Assembly: GCA_013360585.1 (NCBI GenBank) | Contig: JABWBH010000034.1 | Location: 1 to 46,979, forward strand | DNA: 46,979 nucleotides | Direction: 5' to 3' | DNA from: Phycisphaerae bacterium | Lineage (GTDB): Bacteria; Planctomycetota; Phycisphaerae; UBA1845 | Shown here: positions 1-9,261 of the stretch, in pieces | Position numbering within the stretch: position 1 is the first letter of the stretch | Layout of the letters: each line of letters opens with the position of its first letter | Position numbers and translations under genes: made by a program | The notes under the pieces: generated by a model | What the model saw: the letters and a program-made list of their open reading frames with translations, nothing else | Databases searched by the model: none | Told to the model about the DNA's origin: nothing

Positions 1-1607
1 ATCAGCGGGACGAGCAGGCGCCAGGAGCGCTGAGCGACGAAGCCCCCGGTCGCCTCCCACGCGGCGCCCAGCGGCTGCCACGCCAGCCGCACCGACGACA
101 ACAGCGCGTCCACATAAGGGCACACGTGCGGGGTCATGCGCACCAACTGCTTGAAATACATCCACGCCGCGTACACGCTCTCGAGGTCGCCCGTCGTTCG
201 GCCGGTGCGGATGATGATCCAGCCGCGATCCGGAGCCGCGCGGTCCGGGGCGGCGGACGACGTCGCGCGGACGGATCGCTCAGCGCCGGTGAAGGACACG
301 ATCTGGTCGCGCAACTCGACGGCGGGCACGTCCGCGTCATGCACGCGGCAGCCCCGGAAGCGCACCGCCATCTCTCGAATGAGCGAGCGGAACTCCGCCT
401 CCGTGGCGAGCGGAACGCAGAATTGCCCGAGTCCGCCGACCCCGCACCCGAGCAGGTTCAGCACCAGGGTCATCAGCGGCGCCGGTTCGCCCAACGTGGA
501 CGGAGGCGCTTCGAGCGGCAGCAGGTCGAGGACATAAAATCCGCCGCCGTCGGTGGAGCGGGCGAGACCAACGACACGGTCGCTGGCCGCGTCCGTGTTG
601 CACAGCGACTTCAGCAGCGGCGACAACTCCCACCGGTCGCAGAGGGCCTTGAACGCGGCGGTTCGGGTCGCCTGACGTTGCACGAAAGCGCCCGGCGTTG
701 ATCCTTCCCAGGCGAAAGGGAACCCGTCATGCAGGGCGAATCCGCGCGTCGCCGGACCGTTCCACGTGACGTAGGCATGCATCGGATCCTCTGGTTGCTC
801 GACCGTCCGCACGCGCATTGCCCCGCGCGACGCTGACGCCGTCGCCGGCAGCGACACGACGACCACGCGGTTCGCCGCAAACCTCAGAAGCGCCCCGATC
901 GAACTCAGACCGCGCGGCAGGCGATCCTCAGGAAGGAGAACCGCATCGTACCGCTCAAGAGCGGCGAGGGAAGTTTCGGCGGGCAGGACGTCAAGCCTCG
1001 GTCTGCCGCATTCACCGTCCAGCGCGGCAAGCAGAAGGCTCACCAGCCGCCGCCCCGGATCCCTGACGCACAGCGCGACGCGCCGGACCGACGAAGCGGA
1101 GGGGGGGCCGGCGGGCGGGATCGCCAGCGCGTGCGAGCGCCACTCGGGTTCGAGGATCGGTATCACCGCCGCACCGAGCACGTCGAGCGCGCCGCGCGAC
1201 CGGACCGCGCCGACGCGAACGCGCAGCGTGACCGTCCCCTCCGGCGTTTGCAGGTACGCACGCACGCGCACCGGCGTCCGCGCGACGAGGATCGGCTCCG
1301 TGATCCACTCCCGGATGACGCGCCCGCGCGCGTCCAGCGCCTGCGCGACGAGCGCCGCCCCGGAATCGGAGGCACTTCCCTGCAATTCGCATCGCACTTC
1401 CGCTTCGATGCGGACGGGCTTTCCGCCGCGCAGCGCCGTCGTCTGCTCGATCCCGCAGCTCGACCGCGGGGACTGAAGCTCAATCCGCGCGCCCCGGCCG
1501 TCTTCCGGAAACGGCGCAACGCGCGGCGCTCCCGGTGCGGCGATGGCGCGCCAGCGCTCCAGCCCGGATCGTGTCCACGTCAACCCCCCGTTGCGAAGCC
1601 GGTTCAC
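1..1607 (-). CDS. Hypothetical protein, C-terminus cut by window edge; possible GATase-like domain
   Basis: A minus-strand frame stays open for about 535 codons, from just past the end of uvrA to the left edge, so the C-terminus is missing. I translated it by hand. The first ~150 residues look like a beta-rich domain (alternating short hydrophobic strands, many Arg/Val). A region follows with the texture of a Rossmann or class I glutamine-amidotransferase-like fold (LDVLPAETSLAALERYDAVL, later GGGFYVLDLLPLEA), as in large planctomycete proteins of unknown role. No catalytic triad can be assigned. The start is uncertain. GTG at 1607 has no Shine-Dalgarno sequence, whereas an ATG at 1632, overlapping the end of uvrA and preceded by AGGAGG, is in a different frame separated by a run of six C (1584-1589). 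A one-base length error or real indel there would join them. Function unknown; the coding call is firm, the domain idea weak. Confidence 0.7.
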   Translation of the reverse strand, partial: MNRLRNGGLTWTRSGLERWRAIAAPGAPRVAPFPEDGRGARIELQSPRSSCGIEQTTALRGGKPVRIEAEVRCELQGSASDSGAALVAQALDARGRVIREWITEPILVARTPVRVRAYLQTPEGTVTLRVRVGAVRSRGALDVLGAAVIPILEPEWRSHALAIPPAGPPSASSVRRVALCVRDPGRRLVSLLLAALDGECGRPRLDVLPAETSLAALERYDAVLLPEDRLPRGLSSIGALLRFAANRVVVVSLPATASASRGAMRVRTVEQPEDPMHAYVTWNGPATRGFALHDGFPFAWEGSTPGAFVQRQATRTAAFKALCDRWELSPLLKSLCNTDAASDRVVGLARSTDGGGFYVLDLLPLEAPPSTLGEPAPLMTLVLNLLGCGVGGLGQFCVPLATEAEFRSLIREMAVRFRGCRVHDADVPAVELRDQIVSFTGAERSVRATSSAAPDRAAPDRGWIIIRTGRTTGDLESVYAAWMYFKQLVRMTPHVCPYVDALLSSVRLAWQPLGAAWEATGGFVAQRSWRLLVPL

Positions 1608-1618
1608 CGATCGACGAC

Positions 1619-4600
1619 TCAAGCGGATCCATCCTCCTCCTGATATTCGACGCGCGAGCGATCGCCGCTGCGCGACTCGCCCGTCCCCGTCGCCGCCTGC
1701 CAGACCGCGCCCAGCCGCCGCACCGGAACGTCCTCGGGAAGGCACACGTTGAACTTCAGCAGGCTCGTTTCGCCTTTCGCGAGGATCTTCGGCATGCGGC
1801 CGAGGTTCTCGACCTGCGTCGGCGTCAGCGCGCCGTTCGGCGCGGACAACTCAACGACCAGAGCGCGCGCCGAATTCGTCACGATCCGCACCGCGGGAAC
1901 GCGTGCCGACTCCCGCCGAAGCACCACCGCCCCGCGTTTCCGCCAGTCCACGTTCAGCGCCCGATCCAGCTTCTGAAACTGCCCGATCAGCCACAACAGT
2001 GTGTCCGGCTTCCACTTCGCCGGCGTGTTGCGCGACAGGCCCAACTGGCGCAGATGCCGCTGACGCGGATCCGCCGGTTCGTCGTGCCGTGCGGCCCGCG
2101 CCGGGACGCCCCCCCCGTTTTGATCGGAGGCGCTCGCGCCGCCGACGGCCGCGCCCGCCGCGGAAAGATAAGCCGTCGCCGCCTCACGAAGAAACGTCTT
2201 CCAGGTCCGCTTGTCAATGTCGCGCATGTCGCAGGGGAGGATGCGCACGTGCTCCCAGCCGGCCTGCGCTTTGCGGATGTTGACCCGCGGCCAGCGCCCG
2301 TAGATCGGAAGGTCGGTCCGCTCGTCAAGCGTTTTCAAGCCGAGGCGGCGATTCAGCTCGACTTCGCGGAACGTCCCGTCCGGCACGCGCAGGTTGACGT
2401 CAACCAGATCCTGCCCCCCGGTGAGGAGGTGACAGAACCACGTCACCTCCTTCCGCGGCGAGCGGATCTCGATCCGCGCCCGGTCGTTCCAGTCCGACGG
2501 CGCAAACCCCTCGACCTCCTCGATCGCACCCACGATCCACTCTATGACGCTCGGATCCCAATGCACTTTCTTTTGCGAGGCCGCGATCCGGTCCTTCAGG
2601 TGCCACTTCCGCCCGTCCGTCTGCCACGGAGCGTGCGCGGTCTCCTGCACGCGGACGGCTTTGCGCAGCTCGGACTCGGCGAGCTTCTGTTTCGCCTCGT
2701 CCCAGACCGGACGCGGCGCGCGGGGACCGGCGTCCAGCACCGGCCTCAGCGCCCGCCCGGTGTGCGACGCCTCGCAGGCAGCGACCGTCTCGGGCGGACC
2801 CTCCACGACGATCCGCCCGCCGCCTTCGCCCGCCTCCGGACCCAGGTCGATCACCCAGTCACAGGTCTTGATCACGTCCAGGTTGTGTTCGATGCAGAGG
2901 ATCGTGTTGCCCAGGTCCACGAGGCGGTGCAGGACGTTCAGTAGCTTCTGAATGTCGTCGAAATGCAGCCCGGTCGTCGGCTCGTCAAGCACGTAAACCG
3001 TCTGACCGGTGGAAGGCCGGGCGAGCTCCGTCGCCAGCTTGATCCGCTGCGCCTCGCCGCCCGACAGCGTCGCCGCCGACTGCCCCAGCGGCAGGTAGCT
3101 CAGTCCCACGTCGTCGAGCATCTGAAGCGTCCGCCGAACCTTCGGAACGGACTCGAACAACTCGATCGCCTGCGCCACGGTCATCGTCAGGACGTCCGCG
3201 ATGTTGCGCCCCCGGAACCGCACCTCCAGCGTCTGCGACTGATAACGCGTTCCCCGGCAGTTGTCACACTCCACCCAGACGTCGGGCAGGAAGTGCATCT
3301 CGATGCGCCGCTGCCCCATCCCTTCGCACGTCTCGCAGCGCCCGCCCGACGCATTGAAGCTGAACCGCCCCGGCGTATACCCGCGCACCTTCGCGTCCGG
3401 CAGACGCGCGAACAACTCGCGGATAATGTCGAACACCCCCGTGTACGTCGCCGGCGTGCTTGTCGGCGTCACGCCGATCGGCGACTGATCCACGTTCACC
3501 GCCTTCGCGACCCGATCCAACCCCTCAATCCGGTCATGCGCGCCGACGCCGACCCGCTCCCCGTGCAGCCGCGACGCCAGAGCGTGGTACACGATGTCCG
3601 TGACGAGCGTGCTTTTTCCGCTTCCCGACACTCCCGTCACGCACGTGAACCGCCCCAGCGGAAACGCGACGTCGATCCCCTTGAGGTTGTTCTCCCGCGC
3701 GCCGTGAACCCGGAGCCACTTCAGATCCTTCGCATCGGCGCCGTCAGCGCGCACCGGACGGCGGTTCGTCGGCGCGGGGATCGAGCACGTGTTCGCCAGA
3801 TAACGACCGGTCAAAGAGTCTTCCAGATCGCGCAGCCGCTTCGGCGGGGCGTCGGCGACAATGCGGCCTCCGAGCGCGCCCGCGCCGGGACCGAAGTCCA
3901 GCACCCGGTCCGCCGCGTCGATCACCTCGCGGTCATGCTCGACGACCAGCAAGGTATTGCCCAGGTCGCGCAGCTTGTGCAACGCGCGGATCAACCGGGC
4001 GTTGTCCCGCGGGTGCAGTCCGATCGTCGGCTCGTCCAGCACGTACAACACTCCGGTCAACCCCGTGCCGAGTTGCGACGCCAGCCGGATGCGCTGCGAC
4101 TCGCCGCCCGAAAGCGTCGGCGCCGACCGGTCCAGCGACACGTAATCCAGCCCGACATCCACCAGAAAGCGAAGCCGCGACCGCACCTCGTCCACCAGAT
4201 CGCCCGCCACGCGCTTCTCCCGCGCATTCAGCCGCAGCCCCTCGAACCACGCCAGCGCCTCCGACATTGGCATCGCGCACACCTCGGACAATCGCCGTCC
4301 GCGGAACCGCGCCGCCCTTGCGTCCGGACGAAGGCGACTTCCGGCGCACGCCTCGCACGGCACGTCCACCGCCATCTCGCCCAACCGTTGCCGGTAGACC
4401 CAGTTCGCCAGCGTCGCCCGGTGGATCGCCGGGTAGAACCCGCGCCACCGGATGCGTAAACCGGCGTTCACCTCGATCCACCGGTCGCCGGCGCCGTGCA
4501 GAAACGTCCGGCGATGCCCCTCCTCCAGGTCCGCCCACGCGACCGCCGGATCAAACCCGATCGTCTCCGCCACAGCGCACACCAGACGGTGCAGCATCGA

Positions 4601-7138
4601 CCCGCGCGGGATCCGCCCCCAGCCCGCTACCGCGCCGTCAAGGATCGACCGCCGGGGGTTCACGATGATCGCCGACGGGTTCGCGCCCTTCTGCACGCCC
4701 AGCCCCTCGCAGATCTCACACCACCCGAGCCGGCTGTTGAAGGAGAAATGATGCGGCGTCAGCTCCTCAAAACTCTCGCCGCACTCCTCGCACGCGCGAT
4801 ACTGCGAGAAGCGCAGTTCTCTGGGACGTGGACCGGATCCTTCGTCGCTCCCCGGCGAAATGCTCTCGTCTCGTGGCGACGAAGCGCTCGTCACGAGCAT
4901 CACGCCTTCGCCGCGCGACAGCGCGTGCTCGACGCTCTCCGCGAGGCGCGTGCGCTGAGCGGCACGGATCGTCAGGCGGTCGATCACCAGCTCGACCCGA
5001 TGCGCCCCCCGCGCGTCCACTTCCGGCGCGGCGTCGAGCGGGACGATCCGGCCGTCGAGGCGCACGCGCGCGTAGCCCTGCTTGCGCTCCCGCTCAAGGA
5101 GCTGCGCGTACGTCTCCTGTCCCTCGGGTTCGATCGGGGACAGCAGCGTCACCGCCGCTCCGTCCCCCAGCGCCAGAATCCGCTCGACGATCTGATCCGA
5201 CGTCTGCGTTCCGACCGGCACGTCGCAGTTCGGGCAATATCCCTCCGCCAGCCGCGCCCACAACACGCGCAGGTAGTCATAAATCTCCGTCACCGTCCCC
5301 GCCGTCGAGCGCGGCGAACGCCCCGCGGACTTCTGCTCAATGCAGATCGCCGGGGCGAGACCGTCGATGTGCTCGACGCGCGGCTTCTGCATCTGCCCGA
5401 GAAACTGCCGCGCGTAGGCCGAGAGCGACTCGATGTACCGCCGCTGGCCCTCGACGTAGAGCGTGTCGATCGCGAAGCTCGTCTTCCCGCTGCCCGACGG
5501 CCCGCAGCAGACCGTCATCGCCCGGTGCGGAACGTCGACGTTCACATGCTTCAGATTGTGCTCCGAGGCGCCCCGGACCCGGATCGTGTCGCCGTATTGC
5601 GAACCGCGCATCGCGTGTGCCGAGTGAACATCGCTTGCGATTTTTCCTGCCGCCGCCCGCTTGCGCCGCCGCCCGTCCGAGACCGGCGATGATCCGGTTT
5701 CCGCCGGCATTTCGTTATTCGGACTTCGCAATTCGACGTTCAACGCCCGCCGCAGCGCCTCCCCGGTATGACTCCCCTCGGTCTTCGCCACCTCCTCCGG
5801 CGTGCCTTCCGCAACGACCCTTCCGCCGTCCTCGCCCCCCTCGGGACCGAGATCGATCACCCAGTCCGCCGTCTTGACGACGTCGAGATTGTGCTCGACG
5901 ACGACCACCGTGTTGCCCGCGTCCACGAGACGGTGCAGCACTTCCAGCAGCTTGCGCACGTCCTCGAAATGCAGCCCGGTCGTCGGCTCATCGAGGATGT
6001 AAAGCGTCCGCCCGGTCGCCGCCTTCACCAGCTCCCGGGCCAGCTTGATCCGCTGCGCTTCTCCGCCCGACAATGTCGGCGACGGCTGACCCAGCTTGAC
6101 GTAATCCAGCCCCACGTCGTGAAACGTCTGAAGCATCGCCGCGATCTTCGGCTGGTGCGCGAAATGCTCCAGCGCCTGCTGCACGTCCATGTCCAGCACG
6201 TCCGCGATGCTCCTGCCCTTGTAAAGAACGTGCAGCGTCTCCCGGCTGAAACGCTTCCCCTCGCAAACCGGACACGTCACCCAGACGTCGGCGAGGAAAT
6301 CCATGTCCAGCCGGTTCGACCCGTTCCCCTCGCACGCCTCGCAGCGCCCGCCGCCGCGCTCCCCGGACGCGACATTGAAACTGAACCGGCTCTTCGTGTA
6401 CCCGCGCACCTTCGCATCCGGCAGCGCCGCATAAAGGTCACGGATCAGGTCGAAGAGCTTGATGTACGTGGCGGGGTTGGAGCGCGGCGTGCGTCCGATC
6501 GGGGTCTGGTCGATCGCGATGACTTTGTCGAGGTGCTCGGTTCCGTCGATCCGCCGGCACGCACCGGGCGTCGGGCCCGTCGCACCGTTCAGGTCGCGCA
6601 GCAGCGTCTCGCAGAGCACGTCGTTGACCAGCGAACTCTTGCCCGATCCCGACACGCCCGTCACGCACACGAACCGCCCCAGCGGGAACCCGACCGTGAC
6701 GCCCTTCAGATTGTTCTGCGTCGCCCCGACCACGGTCAGCCAGCCGGGCGAAGGCGGTGCATCCGGACTGATCGCGCCCCCCCGGACATCGGGCTTTCCC
6801 GGGGCGGGTTTTCTCCGGGCGGGCTTCGCAGCAACCCGGCCGGCGGGCTTCGGGGCGACGGGCGCTTCGGCTGCCTTGTCAGCGCTCGGCTCGGCTGCGA
6901 GCTTTGCGGGGACGCGCTTCGTGGCGGCGCGACGGGCGGCGACCTTTCCGGCGGCGGGCTTGCTCGCGGATGTCCCGGCAGCAGTCCTCCCGGCTTCCCG
7001 CTTTCCACCGTCCGAAGTTCGCGCGGTCCTGCCCGCGCGCTGCACCGCCGCGCCGCCCCGCGAAGCCCCGCCGCCCTCCGACGCGGGTTCGGCTTCCTTC
7101 AGGATCTCCGCTTTGTCCGTCTTTCCCCGCCGCCCCAT
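1619..7138 (-). CDS. uvrA: Excinuclease ABC subunit UvrA, three-ATPase-module form
   Basis: DNA-damage recognition ATPase of nucleotide excision repair; with UvrB it scans DNA for lesions in the cytoplasm. I chose ATG 7138, giving about 1839 aa, twice the usual ~950. A Lys/Ala/Arg-rich tail (residues ~1-135) precedes an extra NBD-II-type module: Walker A GVSGSGKSS ~163, paired CxxC zinc motifs ~270-290, signature LSGGEAQRIKLA ~356. A complete UvrA follows: NBD-I with Walker A GPSGSGKTS ~548 and signature ~1008, then NBD-II with Walker A GVSGSGKST ~1171 and signature ~1359. A C-terminal extension of about 380 residues (from ~1460) has no UvrA motifs and includes a Trp-rich, basic section. The frame stays open 59 codons further upstream, but that sequence looks non-coding. 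All three modules keep Walker A and signature motifs, so none looks dead. Confidence 0.96.
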   Translation of the reverse strand: MGRRGKTDKAEILKEAEPASEGGGASRGGAAVQRAGRTARTSDGGKREAGRTAAGTSASKPAAGKVAARRAATKRVPAKLAAEPSADKAAEAPVAPKPAGRVAAKPARRKPAPGKPDVRGGAISPDAPPSPGWLTVVGATQNNLKGVTVGFPLGRFVCVTGVSGSGKSSLVNDVLCETLLRDLNGATGPTPGACRRIDGTEHLDKVIAIDQTPIGRTPRSNPATYIKLFDLIRDLYAALPDAKVRGYTKSRFSFNVASGERGGGRCEACEGNGSNRLDMDFLADVWVTCPVCEGKRFSRETLHVLYKGRSIADVLDMDVQQALEHFAHQPKIAAMLQTFHDVGLDYVKLGQPSPTLSGGEAQRIKLARELVKAATGRTLYILDEPTTGLHFEDVRKLLEVLHRLVDAGNTVVVVEHNLDVVKTADWVIDLGPEGGEDGGRVVAEGTPEEVAKTEGSHTGEALRRALNVELRSPNNEMPAETGSSPVSDGRRRKRAAAGKIASDVHSAHAMRGSQYGDTIRVRGASEHNLKHVNVDVPHRAMTVCCGPSGSGKTSFAIDTLYVEGQRRYIESLSAYARQFLGQMQKPRVEHIDGLAPAICIEQKSAGRSPRSTAGTVTEIYDYLRVLWARLAEGYCPNCDVPVGTQTSDQIVERILALGDGAAVTLLSPIEPEGQETYAQLLERERKQGYARVRLDGRIVPLDAAPEVDARGAHRVELVIDRLTIRAAQRTRLAESVEHALSRGEGVMLVTSASSPRDESISPGSDEGSGPRPRELRFSQYRACEECGESFEELTPHHFSFNSRLGWCEICEGLGVQKGANPSAIIVNPRRSILDGAVAGWGRIPRGSMLHRLVCAVAETIGFDPAVAWADLEEGHRRTFLHGAGDRWIEVNAGLRIRWRGFYPAIHRATLANWVYRQRLGEMAVDVPCEACAGSRLRPDARAARFRGRRLSEVCAMPMSEALAWFEGLRLNAREKRVAGDLVDEVRSRLRFLVDVGLDYVSLDRSAPTLSGGESQRIRLASQLGTGLTGVLYVLDEPTIGLHPRDNARLIRALHKLRDLGNTLLVVEHDREVIDAADRVLDFGPGAGALGGRIVADAPPKRLRDLEDSLTGRYLANTCSIPAPTNRRPVRADGADAKDLKWLRVHGARENNLKGIDVAFPLGRFTCVTGVSGSGKSTLVTDIVYHALASRLHGERVGVGAHDRIEGLDRVAKAVNVDQSPIGVTPTSTPATYTGVFDIIRELFARLPDAKVRGYTPGRFSFNASGGRCETCEGMGQRRIEMHFLPDVWVECDNCRGTRYQSQTLEVRFRGRNIADVLTMTVAQAIELFESVPKVRRTLQMLDDVGLSYLPLGQSAATLSGGEAQRIKLATELARPSTGQTVYVLDEPTTGLHFDDIQKLLNVLHRLVDLGNTILCIEHNLDVIKTCDWVIDLGPEAGEGGGRIVVEGPPETVAACEASHTGRALRPVLDAGPRAPRPVWDEAKQKLAESELRKAVRVQETAHAPWQTDGRKWHLKDRIAASQKKVHWDPSVIEWIVGAIEEVEGFAPSDWNDRARIEIRSPRKEVTWFCHLLTGGQDLVDVNLRVPDGTFREVELNRRLGLKTLDERTDLPIYGRWPRVNIRKAQAGWEHVRILPCDMRDIDKRTWKTFLREAATAYLSAAGAAVGGASASDQNGGGVPARAARHDEPADPRQRHLRQLGLSRNTPAKWKPDTLLWLIGQFQKLDRALNVDWRKRGAVVLRRESARVPAVRIVTNSARALVVELSAPNGALTPTQVENLGRMPKILAKGETSLLKFNVCLPEDVPVRRLGAVWQAATGTGESRSGDRSRVEYQEEDGSA

Positions 7139-7474
7139 CCCTACCCGCCACCCCTCGACGCCGTGCGACGCCCACAAGACATGTCCGCATGACCAGGCGA
7201 TTACATCCGATTGCAGCGAGAATGTCACGCCGCGACGAGCGGCTTGATGACAGCAGAACAAAGGTCGAATCCGTGCGAACCGCGAACTTCTACACTCGCG
7301 CGGAGTTGAACCCAAGGTTTGAAAACCTCCGGCGAGCCTTCAGGAAAACTACTACCTTGCCGGCGCGGCTCGGTTATGAAATCGCGCCCTGGCTCGGCCT
7401 TGCCGTTTCCCCCGGGGATGCGTCTCCTCCGACAGGCTCAGAATAACCCTCGATGCGCGTCGGCTCAGTCGCTC
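7139..7474. other. Intergenic region upstream of uvrA
   Basis: 336 bases between the uvrA start and the porin stop. It holds the 5' leader of uvrA and a weak promoter-like pair at 7287-7315 on the minus strand. I found no convincing LexA-type operator and no additional gene. Confidence 0.5.
7287..7315 (-). promoter_or_regulatory. Possible sigma70-type promoter for uvrA
   Basis: On the minus strand TTGGGT (7315-7310) is followed after 17 bases by TAGAAG (7292-7287). Start of transcription would fall near 7280, giving a leader of about 140 nt. The match to consensus is partial, so this is tentative. Confidence 0.3.
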
Positions 7475-8830
7475 TCAGAACGACAGTCGAAGGCGCACGC
7501 CCGCCGTGACGGCATGACCTACGCCGTCGATGGCGCCGGGGTTGTGGACGTACTGGACATCCGGCGTCAGAACGCACCACGGCGTCAACTCGATGGCGTA
7601 GTACAGTTCGTATACGGCCTCCGTGCCGGCGGTTTCGTTGATGAAGCGCCGATACTGGGCGGACGACGTCTGCGCGGCGAACCCGAAGGCGGCGACGTCG
7701 TTGTCGCGACCCGGAACCAGGCCGCGGTAGGACACGCCCGCGGACCAGAACGTGTTCGTGCGATTCAGGCGCGAGTCGCGGTAGCCGTACCGGCCGAATA
7801 TTGACAGACCCTGCTCCGATCCCGCCTGCTCCCGGAAAACTCGCTGATCGGCGCTGACGTAGTATCCGTAGTCGTCCGTCCGGGTGCGCGGCTTCTCGTC
7901 TTCGTCAAGCAGCACGTTCTTGTCGCGCGGGTCGTAGACCAGTCCGACGCGCCAGCTTCCGGGCAACGACCCACGAGCGGAGGGCAACGTCAACGTAATC
8001 TCGTGCTCCATGTAGGCGAAAAACGCGGAATCGTCATGCAGCGCGGTCGAGAACCCGGGTTTGTATAAGATGGACTCGGCGTCGCCGGCGCCGGCGATGA
8101 ACGTGTATTGCGGGATAGGCTTAAGCGAAAGCGCCGCGCCAAGCCCGATGTTCAGCGGGATCAGCGGGTTGTTGTCCAGCATCTGGTGCAGGAACTGCTT
8201 GTCCTCGCTGTTGGCGACGGCGTTGCGGTCCACGATCGTCTGAAAATCGAGGAATCCGACGGTCAGACTGACGCGGCGGTCGAGGAAATGCTTGCGCACC
8301 CACGCCTGCCCGACGTGCAGATCGACATGCCCGTCGGCGTCGTCGTTGACCTGCGTCAGGCCGTCAACGTATGCGTTGACGCCCAGCCCGCAGTTCTGCT
8401 GCGCGTGGATGAGCGCCTCGGTCTCGGGCATCGCCGAGAGCTTCTCCAGATCGAGGATCAGGATCAGGTCAAACGACGCGCTGCCTCGAGGGCTTCCGTC
8501 GGTGGTGCGTCCGCCTTTGAGCACCGCCTGAAACTGCTGATTGTAATAAAGCTGAAAATCCACCCCTGCGGACTTGAGATCCCGCCGCCATCCTCCCCAG
8601 TCCCCGGTCGCCGTCGCTCCCGCGGGGTCGGCGAACGCCTGAGGCGGGGGTTGCGCCGCCTGACGATCCTGAGGGGAGGCGCTTGACGTGGGTTCACCTG
8701 GCGGGGCGGGCGTGGAGGGTGGTGTGCCGGGCAAGGCGTCGGCGGCCGGGACAACGTTCGCCGCAGCACTCGACCCAACGACAGCGGCACACACGGCAAT
8801 CCACATCGGGATGGATCGGGCGCCAATCAT
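7475..8830 (-). CDS. OprB-family carbohydrate-selective porin
   Basis: Outer-membrane beta-barrel for passive uptake of sugars or other small solutes. ATG 8830 starts a normal Sec signal peptide (MIGARSIPMWIAVCAAVVG, then Ala-rich), with the mature protein beginning near residue 30-35. A Pro/Ala-rich linker precedes the barrel. OprB hallmarks include a GDWGGWRRDL segment near residue 80, a repeated alternation of amphipathic strands with Tyr/Phe girdles, 'QYVHNPG' near the C-terminus and a terminal Phe, the usual signal for outer-membrane assembly. Length 451 aa suits the family. The frame is open upstream to 8923, but that stretch lacks signal-peptide character. It is transcribed away from the cytochrome gene; substrate unknown. 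Confidence 0.9.
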   Translation of the reverse strand: MIGARSIPMWIAVCAAVVGSSAAANVVPAADALPGTPPSTPAPPGEPTSSASPQDRQAAQPPPQAFADPAGATATGDWGGWRRDLKSAGVDFQLYYNQQFQAVLKGGRTTDGSPRGSASFDLILILDLEKLSAMPETEALIHAQQNCGLGVNAYVDGLTQVNDDADGHVDLHVGQAWVRKHFLDRRVSLTVGFLDFQTIVDRNAVANSEDKQFLHQMLDNNPLIPLNIGLGAALSLKPIPQYTFIAGAGDAESILYKPGFSTALHDDSAFFAYMEHEITLTLPSARGSLPGSWRVGLVYDPRDKNVLLDEDEKPRTRTDDYGYYVSADQRVFREQAGSEQGLSIFGRYGYRDSRLNRTNTFWSAGVSYRGLVPGRDNDVAAFGFAAQTSSAQYRRFINETAGTEAVYELYYAIELTPWCVLTPDVQYVHNPGAIDGVGHAVTAGVRLRLSF

Positions 8831-9016
8831 AAATGCCGCGGCGCAGTCGCCGCACTGATCTTCTGAGCAAGCCCGTTGCTCACACCCGGATCGCGGACCC
8901 CGGCCGGTTCCGCGCCAGAGCAATCACGGGCCTTCGGTCCCCCGCGGAGCAGAACTCCGCAATCCGATCCGGGAGAAGGGAGGCCGCACCCCCCCGCCAA
9001 CGAACCGCGAATCCGC

Positions 9017-9045
9017 TTGACTCTCAGGATCATCTGGCATGATAA
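9017..9045 (+). promoter_or_regulatory. Putative promoter for the cytochrome c'-like gene
   Basis: TTGACT (9017-9022), 17-base spacer, TGATAA (9040-9045). The -35 is one base from consensus; the -10 is weak. Transcription from here would carry the inverted-repeat segment 9106-9207 in the 5' leader of the gene starting at 9262. Confidence 0.45.
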
Positions 9046-9105
9046 GTGCCAATTCCTGTATCCGAGGGTGTGCGTCACCCCGACATGCCGGGATGACTCG
9101 AATGT

Positions 9106-9207
9106 TGTTTCAAGATCAAGCCACGACCGCCGGCCCTTGACGCCGCACCGCGATGTCAAGGGAAAGAAAGCCTTGTTGTTCCGCGCTGCTGAGAACGTCT
9201 TGAAACA
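9106..9207 (+). repeat. Nested inverted repeats (structured leader or operator)
   Basis: Outer arms TGTTTCAAGA (9106-9115) and TCTTGAAACA (9198-9207) are perfect complements of 10 bases. Inside them CCCTTGAC (9134-9141) and GTCAAGGG (9155-9162) form a perfect 8-base stem with a 13-base loop. The arrangement could fold as a long RNA stem with an internal hairpin, 55 nt before the ATG of the next gene. I do not recognise a known riboswitch. Confidence 0.6.
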
Positions 9208-9261
9208 GCGATGGAGGCGTTGCTGCCGTCGCAGGGCGTGCGACGATCGAGAGGATCGCTT

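Larger units (their letters stand above)
8831..9261. other. Divergent intergenic region between porin and cytochrome c'-like gene
   Basis: 431 bases without a gene. Contents: a promoter-like pair at 9017-9045 reading right, and a nested pair of inverted repeats at 9106-9207 just ahead of the cytochrome gene. Both are listed separately. Confidence 0.6.

Noticed and set aside
5768-7192. A 474-codon open frame on the plus strand opposite uvrA
   Set aside because: Antisense to the first UvrA module; no recognisable domain.
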